The translations under genes and the position numbers were made by a program. Positions 1 through 7,142 of a stretch of 11,699 nt of DNA are shown in pieces. This stretch comes from Euperipatoides rowelli (Eukaryota > Onychophora > Udeonychophora > Euonychophora > Peripatopsidae): assembly GCA_003024985.2 (NCBI GenBank), contig PXIH01S0083092.1. One strand, written 5' to 3'. The notes below the pieces were generated by a model. That model did not search any database and was not told the origin of the DNA. It saw only the letters and a list, made by a program, of their open reading frames with translations. Position 1 is the first letter of the stretch. Every line of letters starts with the position of its first letter.

Positions 1-544
1 TTAATTCCCGCTAATTTGTTGCTAATTATCTACACATTATAAAATATAAAAACAAATTTTCATATTCGATTATGAAATTTTACTACCCGTAAACATTTTA
101 ATTGATCGAATATTTAATAACCGGATTATTGAATGTATGTCTTATAATAAATCAGTAACAATGCAATATCACTGATAGCCTAATACATCATTATTGTTGA
201 TAATACCGTAAATCACCCCTCGATGTATCTTACGATTATTTTTATGATTTATAAATTTTGCTTATATATTCTTGTTTAGTATATGTATTTTGAAAATTTT
301 TTGGAATAAAATTACGCTATAAAAGTATATATTAAAATACTTTTGGCATGCTTATCCACAAATGTAATTTTAAGGGGTAGCCTACAATTTAAAATTCTTC
401 CTGCTGTGCCAAAAATTCTTGGGTCAGCTCTGATATAGATTGCTGTAAAAAAAAAAAAGATGTATAATAAGAACATAGAAGAAATTGTCATTTAATGGCA
501 ACTTTTTTATAAAATAACACCATTTACCAACATTTTATGTTGGA
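1..544. other. AT-rich non-coding stretch downstream of the fucosyltransferase gene
   Basis: No credible open reading frame is seen on either strand. The stretch is AT-rich, has an A-run near 448-460, and carries two TAGCCTA heptamers (175-181 and 378-384). A small stem-loop, CCAACA-TTTTA-TGTTGG, lies at 527-543. The right part may belong to the 3' untranslated region of the minus-strand gene that ends at 759, but nothing in the sequence proves this. Confidence 0.5.
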
Positions 545-550
545 TTTAAT
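545..550 (-). promoter_or_regulatory. Candidate ATTAAA polyadenylation signal of the minus-strand gene
   Basis: Read on the minus strand this is ATTAAA, the commonest variant of the animal poly(A) signal. It lies about 210 bases past the stop codon at 759-761 and just before the 527-543 stem-loop. I found no AATAAA on the minus strand between the stop and this site. A second ATTAAA lies near 491-496. In DNA this AT-rich such a hexamer arises easily by chance, so the call is weak. Confidence 0.25.
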
Positions 551-758
551 ATATTAAAAAAAATGTTTTCCACTTTTTATGCTGACATAGCAAAAAGAGG
601 AAGTGCGTTAAAATGAACTAAACGCACTTTAAACAAATACTCCATTAAAAAAAAAACAAAGAAAATAAAAATATAATTATATACAATATAACATTGAAAA
701 AAATACATAAAAAAAGCAACAACTTGTGGATATAAAATATTATCAAATATATTAATTC

Positions 759-1889
759 TTATAATCCAACCCAATTGGGTAGAAATAAATCTGCATGTCT
801 CACATTTTTTGAAAGAGTTGAGTTCACAGTAGGCCAATCTTTATAATAAACCACATCACCTTGGGTCAGATATGCTGACCACCAGCCAAAAGTTCCAACG
901 GTGGTAATAGTATGATTGCATAATGTCAACGCAGCCATGTCAATGGACGGATTTGATCCATTAATAAAAAATACATCTTTATCGATTATATTTTTTCGAC
1001 ACCATTGCAACCCATCACTGGATACGACAAAATGCACATTTTTATATTTTCTTCGGTAAAATTCCATAGCACGTTTGATATATTCTATAGGGGCAGCTTT
1101 ATAGCCAAAAGTAGAATGAGGCCTACTAAGAACTGTTCCTCGTCGAACGTGCAACCCAATCAAAATAATCGATGCACTCGGCCAAGTGATATTTTTCTCC
1201 AGTAATAAATTTTTTAATATATTTTTAGCTTGTGTTATAATTTCAGGTATAAAAGAAAATTCGGATAAAATATCCGATCTACAGTGATTAAAGTAAAGAT
1301 ATGATTGAAACATACCATTCAAACGAAGATGCTTTAAAGGCAATTTTTCAGTTAAATTATTATAAAAAGAAATAGTAATATCATAGAAATCTATAAGACT
1401 TTTCTCGTCAATATCATCACTGAGAATATTTAACGTCAAATTAAAAGATTCCCTAATTGTTAGATACTTTGGAATCATCCCTGTAAAATTATTACGCTGA
1501 GCGATTCCAAATAAGGTGGCATACTGAAACATACGATTGCCTATTCCCACGTTTGAAGAAAAATCAATTGTTAAAATTGGACGTGAATTAGAAGTACTAT
1601 TATAGATTAAAATCCTTTTAGTTACAACTGTGGTTACCATTGTAGTTGGTACTGTTGTAACTATAGTAGTTCCATTCGTACTTGTACGATTCATATCCTC
1701 TAAAACAGTAAGATTAATAAGAGGTAATTGATCTGGGGTAGTTATTGCATTAGAAATTTGTGTCCTTAGAGATTTAAATGGACAGAAAACAAAAATCGGA
1801 AGGTACCTTGAAGATTGTAACAACACAAAAGCCATACATGCATAGAGAATGATCATGCAAAGTTGTCGAGGTTTTCGAATTCCAAGCAT
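759..1889 (-). CDS. GT11-family galactoside alpha-1,2-fucosyltransferase-like protein, intact, 376 aa
   Basis: Members of glycosyltransferase family 11 transfer fucose from GDP-fucose to the 2-OH of a terminal galactose on glycans in the Golgi lumen. The topology fits a type II membrane protein: a short basic tail (residues 1-9, with RKPR), one hydrophobic anchor (about 10-25), a Thr/Val-rich stem (about 69-90), then the catalytic domain. Visible motifs are GIGNRMFQYA (115-124, N-terminal family block), HVRRG (247-251, the GDP-fucose-binding HxRRxD region), a FVVSSDGLQWC block (about 287-297) and CNHTI...GTFGWWSAYL (about 324-341). Length fits the family, since human FUT2 is 343 aa. There are eleven NxS/T sequons. 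The Asp normally closing HxRRGD is Thr here (HVRRGT). The start is the first in-frame ATG (1887-1889), with A at -3. The frame is open a little further upstream but has no ATG there. No frame breaks are seen. The family call is firm; acceptor and linkage are inferred, and an upstream non-coding exon is possible. Confidence 0.93.
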   Translation of the reverse strand: MLGIRKPRQLCMIILYACMAFVLLQSSRYLPIFVFCPFKSLRTQISNAITTPDQLPLINLTVLEDMNRTSTNGTTIVTTVPTTMVTTVVTKRILIYNSTSNSRPILTIDFSSNVGIGNRMFQYATLFGIAQRNNFTGMIPKYLTIRESFNLTLNILSDDIDEKSLIDFYDITISFYNNLTEKLPLKHLRLNGMFQSYLYFNHCRSDILSEFSFIPEIITQAKNILKNLLLEKNITWPSASIILIGLHVRRGTVLSRPHSTFGYKAAPIEYIKRAMEFYRRKYKNVHFVVSSDGLQWCRKNIIDKDVFFINGSNPSIDMAALTLCNHTITTVGTFGWWSAYLTQGDVVYYKDWPTVNSTLSKNVRHADLFLPNWVGL

Positions 1890-1954
1890 CTTTTCGACAA
1901 TGAGGACCAAGTGAAATCCATGCAATTCACTATATTTTGAAGATATTTGCAGAC

Positions 1955-1976
1955 ATTGTCATAACCGGATGACAAT
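1955..1976. repeat. Perfect 8-bp stem-loop just upstream of the fucosyltransferase gene
   Basis: ATTGTCAT and ATGACAAT form perfect arms around a six-base AACCGG loop. It lies about 65 bases upstream of the chosen ATG (minus-strand sense), so it would fall in the 5' untranslated region or proximal promoter. It could equally be a chance palindrome. No function can be assigned. Confidence 0.4.
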
Positions 1977-2239
1977 AATTGTATCTCGCAATGAAATCTA
2001 TAGGGATTTTATTCACCAATATTTATTGTACAATTCATTTTGTTTGCGCCATTTTTGGGGATTCATTTTGGAAAGAAATATTCCTTATAGGGCTTGCCCA
2101 AGATAGGAAACCAATGCCTAAATAAAAAAATTAAAAAAAAAAAGATATTAGTTTCAAGTTAGCTAAGAATATAATAGATTGAGAAAATGTTAAGTCAATT
2201 TGATAATTTCATACATAAAACTAGTAGACCACAGGCATA

Positions 2240-2460
2240 ATTAATTATTGAAATATATTATATGTAAATCTGTCTGTATGTATGTCTTACAATTCTAAAC
2301 CCTTGCACATTGATTAGGACCAAATTTGGAATAGTTACTCTTTAAGACCTAGCTGAAAATGTAGGCTATTAAATCTGGACACACCACTTAATATGCATAT
2401 GTAGACTGTTTATCTTATAACTCGGGGTTAGGAATGCAGGAAAACTTAGCCTATTAATGA
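2240..2460. repeat. Fragment resembling a dispersed invertebrate repeat (CTGTCTGTATGTATGT type)
   Basis: The stretch begins with CTGTCTGTATGTATGTCT and runs through a GACCAAATTTGGAATAG-like segment to TATAACTCGGGGTTAGG. From general familiarity, a TGTATG/CTGTCTG run followed by a sequence like 'ACCAAATTTGG' is common in transposon relics of many invertebrates, but I cannot assign a family. No open reading frame or terminal repeat is visible. Two of the TAGGCTA/TAGCCTA heptamers lie here (2362 and 2447). Confidence 0.3.
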
Positions 2461-2528
2461 AAATGAAAAAAAAAAACTACTTTTTCTCTGTGATCATCCA
2501 TAACATACAATTTTTTCCTAATTTATAT

Positions 2529-2605
2529 CCCCCCTCTCTTCACACAATTTAATACTCCCTATATAAAATTGTCACAAATTTTAGCCCCCCTACCCTTCCA
2601 CAAAA
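2529..2605. repeat. C-rich degenerate repeat, first block
   Basis: CCCCCCTCTCTTCACACAAT is followed by AAAATTGTCACAAATTTTAG and then CCCCCCTACCCTTCCACAAA. C-runs and TGTCACAAA-like segments alternate. A related block occurs at 2847-2935. This looks like a decayed dispersed repeat with an internal semi-periodic structure. I cannot name the family from the sequence alone. Confidence 0.35.
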
Positions 2606-2846
2606 TAAAATGAATAAATTTAATGAGTTAGACAATTTATTAGTTCATTAAAAAAACTATAAAAGATCGATAAGATATATTAGACAAGTAGGCCTATTCT
2701 GTTCTTGTCAAGCACGTGTACGTGTTCAAGGGTATGGTGCTAGTGTAAATATGGCCATACTCACGAGGGGTCTGTAAACCGGGGCATGCCTGAATTTAAT
2801 TTATTGTAAACACATAAGATTTTTGATTTTGAAAAAACTGTACATC

Positions 2847-2935
2847 CCATTTCAAACCCCCCCCCCCCTTCTTTCATCATCATCACATATTGTCACATTT
2901 ATTCTAATCATCATCCCCCTCCCCTTCTGACATGA
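2847..2935. repeat. C-rich degenerate repeat, second block, with 12-C run
   Basis: A run of twelve C residues (2857-2868) is followed by TTCTTTCATCATCATCACAT, ATTGTCACATTT and CATCCCCCTCCCCTTCTGAC. The alternation of C-runs with TTGTCACA resembles the block at 2529-2605, so the two are probably pieces of one repeat family. The intervening and following DNA (2606-2846 and 2936-3138) shows no gene. Confidence 0.35.
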
Positions 2936-3138
2936 TCAGGGATGACTCCAGCCTAAAAATCTATGGGAAGGGTGGCAGTAGAAAGTGAGCCTAAATTTGT
3001 AGAGGGGCAGTGTTATGGTTGTAAATATTTTGATAAGTTTTTTTTTTTAGTTGTGTGGACCATATTCTTGTATTATTTGTGGCAACATTATCCATAATTA
3101 ATTATATTAGTATAAAAACTAATATTTGAATTTATTGG

Positions 3139-3243
3139 TCCCGTCCTCATGGTCCTCAATGCAGATTGAAAGCGAGGGCGAAGACATAAGCTAGGATGTT
3201 CCAGGTTCGCATCACATCGAGCCGGTTATGAAACGTTTTTTTT
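3139..3243 (+). repeat. Possible degenerate tRNA-derived SINE head
   Basis: GGTTCGCATCA at 3204-3214 is close to the Pol III box B consensus (GGTTCGANNCC). TGGTCCTCAATG at 3150-3161 is a poor box A match about 43 bases upstream. A T-run at 3236-3243 could serve as a Pol III terminator. The segment is more GC-rich than its surroundings. No proper cloverleaf can be folded, so this is not a functional tRNA. A truncated tRNA-type SINE is the best reading, held loosely. Confidence 0.3.
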
Positions 3244-3406
3244 CCCCTTGGTCTTAACACATTGCCAGGTTTTTTAACTAAGTACACCGGATCATTTAAG
3301 AACCCATAATAGAATATAAATTAATAACTGTAATAAATTAACCCTGCAGTCGTCACGGTCATAAATTTACATGAGTAGTTGCGGTGTATCTGTGAAATAC
3401 ATGTGT

Positions 3407-4020
3407 ATAACAGATATAAAAAACTTAAAATAAGTTAGTATTTTTTGTTCTATTTTTTTATCAGGAATTTATATAAAAAAATCCAACAAACAGATTTTTT
3501 TTAATGAATTTTTTTCTAAATGTCTGCATACAACAGAAATCATTACAGCGCGTATTATGTTAAATATTTCAAAATCTATAACAGGTACAAAAAAACTTAA
3601 ATAGTAGCCTATTTTTTGTTCTATTTTTTATCAGGAATTTATATAAAAAAATCCAACAAACAGATTTTTTTTAATGAATTTTTTTCTAAATGTCTGCATA
3701 CAACAGAAGTCATTACAGCGCGTATTATGTTAAATATTTCAAAATCTATAACANACAACAGAAGTCATTACAGCGCGTATTATGTTAAATATTTCAAAAT
3801 CTATAACAGGTACAAAAAAACTTAAATAGTATTTTTTGTTCTATTTTTTTATCAGGAATTTTAATATACTGTATAAAAAAAATAAAAAATCCAACAAACA
3901 GATTTTCTTTCATGCTTATTTTCCTGTCGGTATTCATTACTCTTGTGTTTAGGCTACTGTATGTAAATCCAACAAACAGATTTTTTTATGGATTTATTTT
4001 TAAATGTCGCTATAAAAAAA
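3407..4020. repeat. Tandem repeat, unit about 172 bp, with partial and decayed copies
   Basis: A unit running AAACTTAAA...TTTTTTGTTCTATTTTT...TATCAGGAATTT...ATCCAACAAACAGA...CTGCATACAACAGAA...CAGCGCGTATTATG...TCTATAACAGGTAC starts at 3421 and again at 3593. A third start at 3818 is followed by a shorter copy, and a degenerate piece lies at 3965-4015. Inside copy two, about 54 bases (3700-3753) are repeated at 3755-3808 across the ambiguous base at 3754. That could be a true duplication or an assembly seam. Short open frames here are by-products of the repeat. Copy two carries a TAGCCTA heptamer at 3604-3610 where copies one and three have plain TA. Confidence 0.8.
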
Positions 4021-4178
4021 AATGTAAAAAGCCACCACTTCTTACATTTTCCAATGCCGCTTCTCTGTTGTTAGAGATAGAATTTTCTGGTTTTTATTTT
4101 TGAAATCGGCATTAAAGTCTGATTTCAAAAATGTATAAATTTACTCCTAAATGTTTTATAATATTTTTTTAATTACAG

Positions 4179-4229
4179 CTACCTGAAAGAAATACTTACG
4201 TGAGTCGTCCCAATGTATCTGACAGATAA
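4179..4229 (+). other. Possible short 3' exon inside the TTAA element
   Basis: A good splice acceptor context (a T-rich tract and TAATTACAG) ends at 4178. After it 16 codons stay open (LPERNTYVSRPNVSDR) before TAA. An alternative is a 21-base micro-exon, 4179-4199, followed by GTGAGT at 4200-4205, a strong donor. Nothing homologous is recognised. It could be the last exon of a vanished transposase or chance. Confidence 0.15.
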
Positions 4230-4405
4230 AATCAAAGGAAATCAATATATGCCTTGCCGTCACACCACCGGATAATTGACACATATAAAAACTTGTTAAT
4301 TTAAGAGAATTAAAGGCTGAATAATATTATGGGCGAAACTGCAGGATTAGCCCTCTGCCTGATTTATACAATAACACGCTATTTATTCGTTTTGAGATTA
4401 ATAGG

Positions 4406-4446
4406 CATTTTAAAAATAGACATTTTAAAAATAGACATTTTAAAAT
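4406..4446. repeat. Short tandem repeat, 15-bp unit, about three copies
   Basis: CATTTTAAAAATAGA is repeated nearly three times in direct orientation. It is a simple low-complexity array without other features. Confidence 0.8.
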
Positions 4447-4521
4447 ATAAAAATAATAATTGGATAATTTATCGACAATTTAAATATAAATGGATGGGCT
4501 AACCTTATACGGTTTCGGGCA

Positions 4522-4553
4522 TAGACTAGTAATTGGGCCTAGACTAGTAATTG
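4522..4553. repeat. Direct duplication TAGACTAGTAATTG
   Basis: The 14-mer occurs at 4522-4535 and again at 4540-4553, separated by GGCC. It is probably a local slippage or short duplication. No role is evident. Confidence 0.7.
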
Positions 4554-4614
4554 ATTACGTTGTCTGAGCTAGGCTCAGTGTCCAAGTTTTATTTTAAGGG
4601 TAGAACTAGTTGTC

Positions 4615-4940
4615 TCAGTCCGAGTTAGGTTTCAGGTTATGTTTTTCAAAATTACATTTAAATGCAACGTCAACATCGCACACATGTAGTAAATACCGGC
4701 ACAATAATTCCAATTTGAGCGCCGCCGCCGAAGTACGGTAATAAAAATAGCGTGAGGGTATCAAGCTTAGGCTACTTGAATTTAATAGAGGAATCAGAAG
4801 AACCACCCACAAATCTGCCCTTCATCCAAAAACCCTCTAATAATTTCAATACGGTTATCGTCTATGTGCTGTAGTAATATTGAAATCGTAGCGCCATGTT
4901 GCCCAGTATATAAAAAAAAGGTTCCCGTAAGGCGATATCT
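4615..4940. other. Locally CpG-rich stretch with promoter-like motifs, no clear gene
   Basis: CpG dinucleotides cluster here in otherwise CpG-poor DNA, for example GAGCGCCGCCGCCGAAGTACGG at about 4717-4738. On the minus strand CAACATGGCGCTAC (4888-4901) resembles a YY1 site. On the plus strand TATATAAAA near 4907-4915 resembles a TATA box. A 9-bp inverted repeat ATTTCAATA/TATTGAAAT lies at 4843-4851 and 4878-4886. Reading from the minus-strand ATG gives only 11 codons. An open minus-strand frame over 4615-4812 has no ATG start and no recognisable domain. A decayed promoter or the interior of the surrounding mobile element are both possible. Confidence 0.25.
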
Positions 4941-5182
4941 GGATTTTGTCTGGTGATAGATCGTTAATTTTTTGAAAAAAATACAGAAATAAATATTTCC
5001 TTGTTTTTAAAATTAAATTTTTACTATTATTTTCGATATAATTACATTAATTCTAACTTGTATATTTTGTGTATATTATATTTATGCTAGTTTTCACCTT
5101 CTCTAATTTTATATACATAATTCTCTATTTACAATCATATATTGGCATCACACATTTATATTATAATAATAAGGAAATAATT
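4941..5182. other. AT-rich stretch, nothing recognised
   Basis: This is very AT-rich sequence with long T and A runs and no open reading frame worth reporting. It belongs to the middle segment of the TTAA-bounded composite. Confidence 0.5.
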
Positions 5183-5258
5183 TCATATTGTACATTGTTT
5201 ACCACTTGCCAAACGAACTAATAGTTTGTCGGCATGTATCGTATGCATTTGGTCATGT

Positions 5259-5380
5259 AACCTAAGCCGATAGGTTATAAGACCGGATGATATGAGGCTA
5301 TATTTATAGTGTATCGGCCTTTTAGTAATGGCTAAGAGGTCAATACATTGTAAACATAAGCTCATATCATCTGGTTTAGA
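5259..5380. repeat. Inverted repeats near the right end of the TTAA composite
   Basis: CCGGATGATATGAG (5283-5296) pairs with CTCATATCATCTGG (5361-5374) at 13 of 14 positions, with a spacer of about 64 bases. A smaller hairpin AACCTA-AGCCGA-TAGGTT lies at 5259-5276. Together they make the segment before the TTAA at 5397 unusually foldable. A 60-codon minus-strand frame (5183-5365) with an ATG crosses it. It shows no domain and is probably incidental. Confidence 0.5.
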
Positions 5381-5400
5381 TCAAATGAGGCGAGGGTTAA

Positions 5401-5489
5401 TCCTGCAGTTTGGCCGCACAGTAGCTAGAAATTAATTTTTGAATATTAGGCTAATTATGTATCTCACAGATACCGCGACGACTGCAGGG
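5401..5489. mobile_element. 89-bp TTAA-flanked miniature element
   Basis: The segment is flanked by TTAA on both sides (5397-5400 and 5490-5493). It begins TCCTGCAGTTTGGCC and ends CGACGACTGCAGGG. Just inside the right end is the perfect hairpin GTATCTCACAGATAC (5459-5473). The left part of the composite has a related GTATCTGTGAAATAC at 3386-3400, behind the matching end CCCTGCAGTCGTC. It may be a much-deleted inverted copy of the 3342-4346 segment, or simply the right terminal repeat of the larger composite. Confidence 0.45.
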
Positions 5490-5623
5490 TTAAATGCATT
5501 ACCATTGATTAAAATGAAGATTGCCTGCTTATAGCGGGTAACTTTATATAAAAAAAATATTTGAATTTATTTATCGAAATGGATGATCTATGTGGATTTT
5601 TTGAGTTTCCATAATGAAAAAAA

Positions 5624-6590
5624 CTATTGACTTCTTCAATCCGTTAAAACAATTCTTTATTTACAGACGTTTCCTGTACTAACTGTACCCATTTTCTATG
5701 TAGAATGTAGTTAGAATGTTTTTTAATGTTTCTATTAAATTAAACAATAGGCTATAATGATGTAGTAGCCTACATTAGTGAATGGATTTCTCAAACTTCC
5801 TGTTTTTAAACAATGGAGATTTTTTTTTTTTGCTCTAATTTATTACTGGTAAATGGAGATTTTTTATTGTATGAAAAAAAAAACTAAGTTTTTTTTAGTT
5901 GGTGATTCTACTAAAACATTCATAAAAAATTTCCATAGTTGTTAATTTGATTTAAGTAACTATGATTCAAATGGATTTCTACTCAAACGCTGTTTACTTC
6001 GTAAAAATTTGTTTTTAACTATTTCATTCATTTGTGTATATAGTCTCTGTTGTGTGTTTTACTTTATTTTTAACAAATTAATTTATAATATTCAGAAATA
6101 ATACATTTCTAATTAGTTATGTTTATTAATCCGAATTAATAGGCTACAATACCATACTGCTAATTATTCAAATATTGCTTCTATAAACTGTTAAATTTCC
6201 AATCACGTTGATAAGCTTATACATTGCTCAAAAATTATTGTTTTATTAGAATACTACCTATTTCGATTATTAAAAGTACGAAATCCCAACACTACTCTGA
6301 ACACTGATGTAATCTCCCTAATAAGGGCGTAAACAGTAGATAATGTTTTAAGGGGGAGGAGCTAAAGACAATTATTTTAAAAATTGAATTATAAATTTTT
6401 TTTTTTTTTCTGGTGGATATTTTTTTTAGAAAATCTTTGAAAATCAATACAAAATTTATAAAATCCGTTACATTTGACCTTAAACATTAAAGATTCTAAC
6501 TATCTTCTACATAGAAAATGGGTAGCCTACAGTAAGTACTGGAAACGTCTGTAAATAAAGAATTCTTTAACGGATTGAAGGATTCAATAG
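5624..6590. mobile_element. Foldback element with about 110-bp inverted arms
   Basis: The left arm starts CTATTGACTTCTTCAATCCG at 5624. The right arm ends CGGATTGAAGGATTCAATAG at 6590, its imperfect reverse complement. Similarity continues inward for about 110 bp through CTTTATTTACAGACGTTTCC and CCCATTTTCTATGTAGAA, then stops. The interior of about 750 bp is AT-rich and non-coding. It contains two weak direct copies of ATGGATTTCT...CAAAC (near 5783 and 5971) and two AATGGAGATTTTTT copies (near 5813 and 5853). No clear target-site duplication is visible. The right arm carries TAGCCTA (6523) where the left arm has TA. Confidence 0.75.
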
Positions 6591-7142
6591 AATTTATCAA
6601 TATTAGGCTACTTTCAAAACAGAATTTGTAGAGTGTAGAGAGGTTTCACTGAAATTTGCTTGCTTTTTTTTTTTTTTTTTTTAAATGACGAAATTAGGAT
6701 TAGGCTAAGGCATCTTTGGTTTTAGAGAACATAAACCAACCCAAATGAATTTCCTTTTAATATTATCATTATCGGAATATCATTTCAATTAAGGACAAGA
6801 AATTATTAATTTGTAATATTAAGTTATAATTTATTCGTTTTTAGCCGACGACACAACACAAAGGTTCTTAATATTATGCTCAGATCATTTTTTTATATTT
6901 TCATTCATTGGACTCATCCTCATTAAAAGGTTGTATAATGGTATGACCCAATTTACTGTATGTGGCTAAAATTGTTTATTAACAGCAGAAGAGCAATTTT
7001 AAAGGTTTTTTTAAAAAAAATAAAATAGTAGTAATTATATGATATAAAGCCAATACATTTTTAACTTGTTATTTTTTTACCGGTATTTAGTTTTTTCATT
7101 TATTGGGTGGGATGGGGGGTGAGTAGGGAGAGGCTAAGGATT
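6591..7142. other. AT-rich intergenic stretch with poly(T) run
   Basis: A run of about 19 T lies at 6664-6682. The rest is AT-rich without credible coding frames. The G-rich patch near 7106-7135 (GGTGGGATGGGGGGTGAG) lies just before the tail of the minus-strand LINE. Two TAGGCTA heptamers lie near 6604 and 6701. Confidence 0.5.

Larger units (their letters stand above)
3338..5493. mobile_element. piggyBac-like TTAA-bounded composite element
   Basis: TTAA-CCCTGCAGTCGTC at 3338-3354 is matched in inverse by GACGACTGCAGGG-TTAA at 5477-5493. The 13-bp ends are perfect and sit directly against TTAA, the target duplicated by piggyBac transposons, whose ends typically begin CCC. A second inverted pair lies inside: AACTGCAGGATTAGCCCTC near 4337-4355 and GAGGGTTAATCCTGCAGTT at 5393-5411. 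Two readings fit. One is a single element whose left terminal repeat was swollen by tandem repeats. The other is three TTAA-abutting segments (3342-4346, 4351-5396, 5401-5489), the outer two being inverted copies of one family. No transposase coding sequence is recognisable, so any mobility would have depended on another element. Confidence 0.5.

Noticed and set aside
577-837. Minus-strand open frame of 86 codons overlapping the 3' end of the fucosyltransferase gene
   Set aside because: It overlaps the firmly supported coding frame in another phase, is mostly Phe/Ile/Tyr from AT-rich sequence, and shows no domain.
1005-1205. Plus-strand open frame antisense to the fucosyltransferase gene
   Set aside because: It is the shadow of a well-supported gene on the other strand and has no recognisable motifs.
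1890-1925. Extending the fucosyltransferase N-terminus to 1925
   Set aside because: The frame is open but the upstream codon is TTG. In an animal gene the first in-frame ATG at 1887-1889 is the better start and leaves a normal short cytoplasmic tail before the membrane anchor.
3139-3243. Functional tRNA gene
   Set aside because: Only a box B-like motif is good. Acceptor, anticodon and T stems cannot be paired into a cloverleaf.
3407-4020. CRISPR-like array
   Set aside because: The unit is about 172 bp with adjoining similar copies, lacks short repeats with unique spacers, and the context is animal DNA.
3616-4103. Plus-strand open frames of 60-70 codons
   Set aside because: They are produced by the AT-rich tandem repeat, cross an ambiguous base, and encode low-complexity Phe/Lys/Asn-rich sequence.
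4615-4812. Minus-strand open frame of 65 codons
   Set aside because: It has no ATG start and no domain. It could only be real as an internal exon, and flanking splice sites are not convincing.
5183-5365. Minus-strand 60-codon ATG frame
   Set aside because: It crosses inverted repeats near the end of a mobile element and shows no recognisable domain. A frame of this length by chance is plausible.
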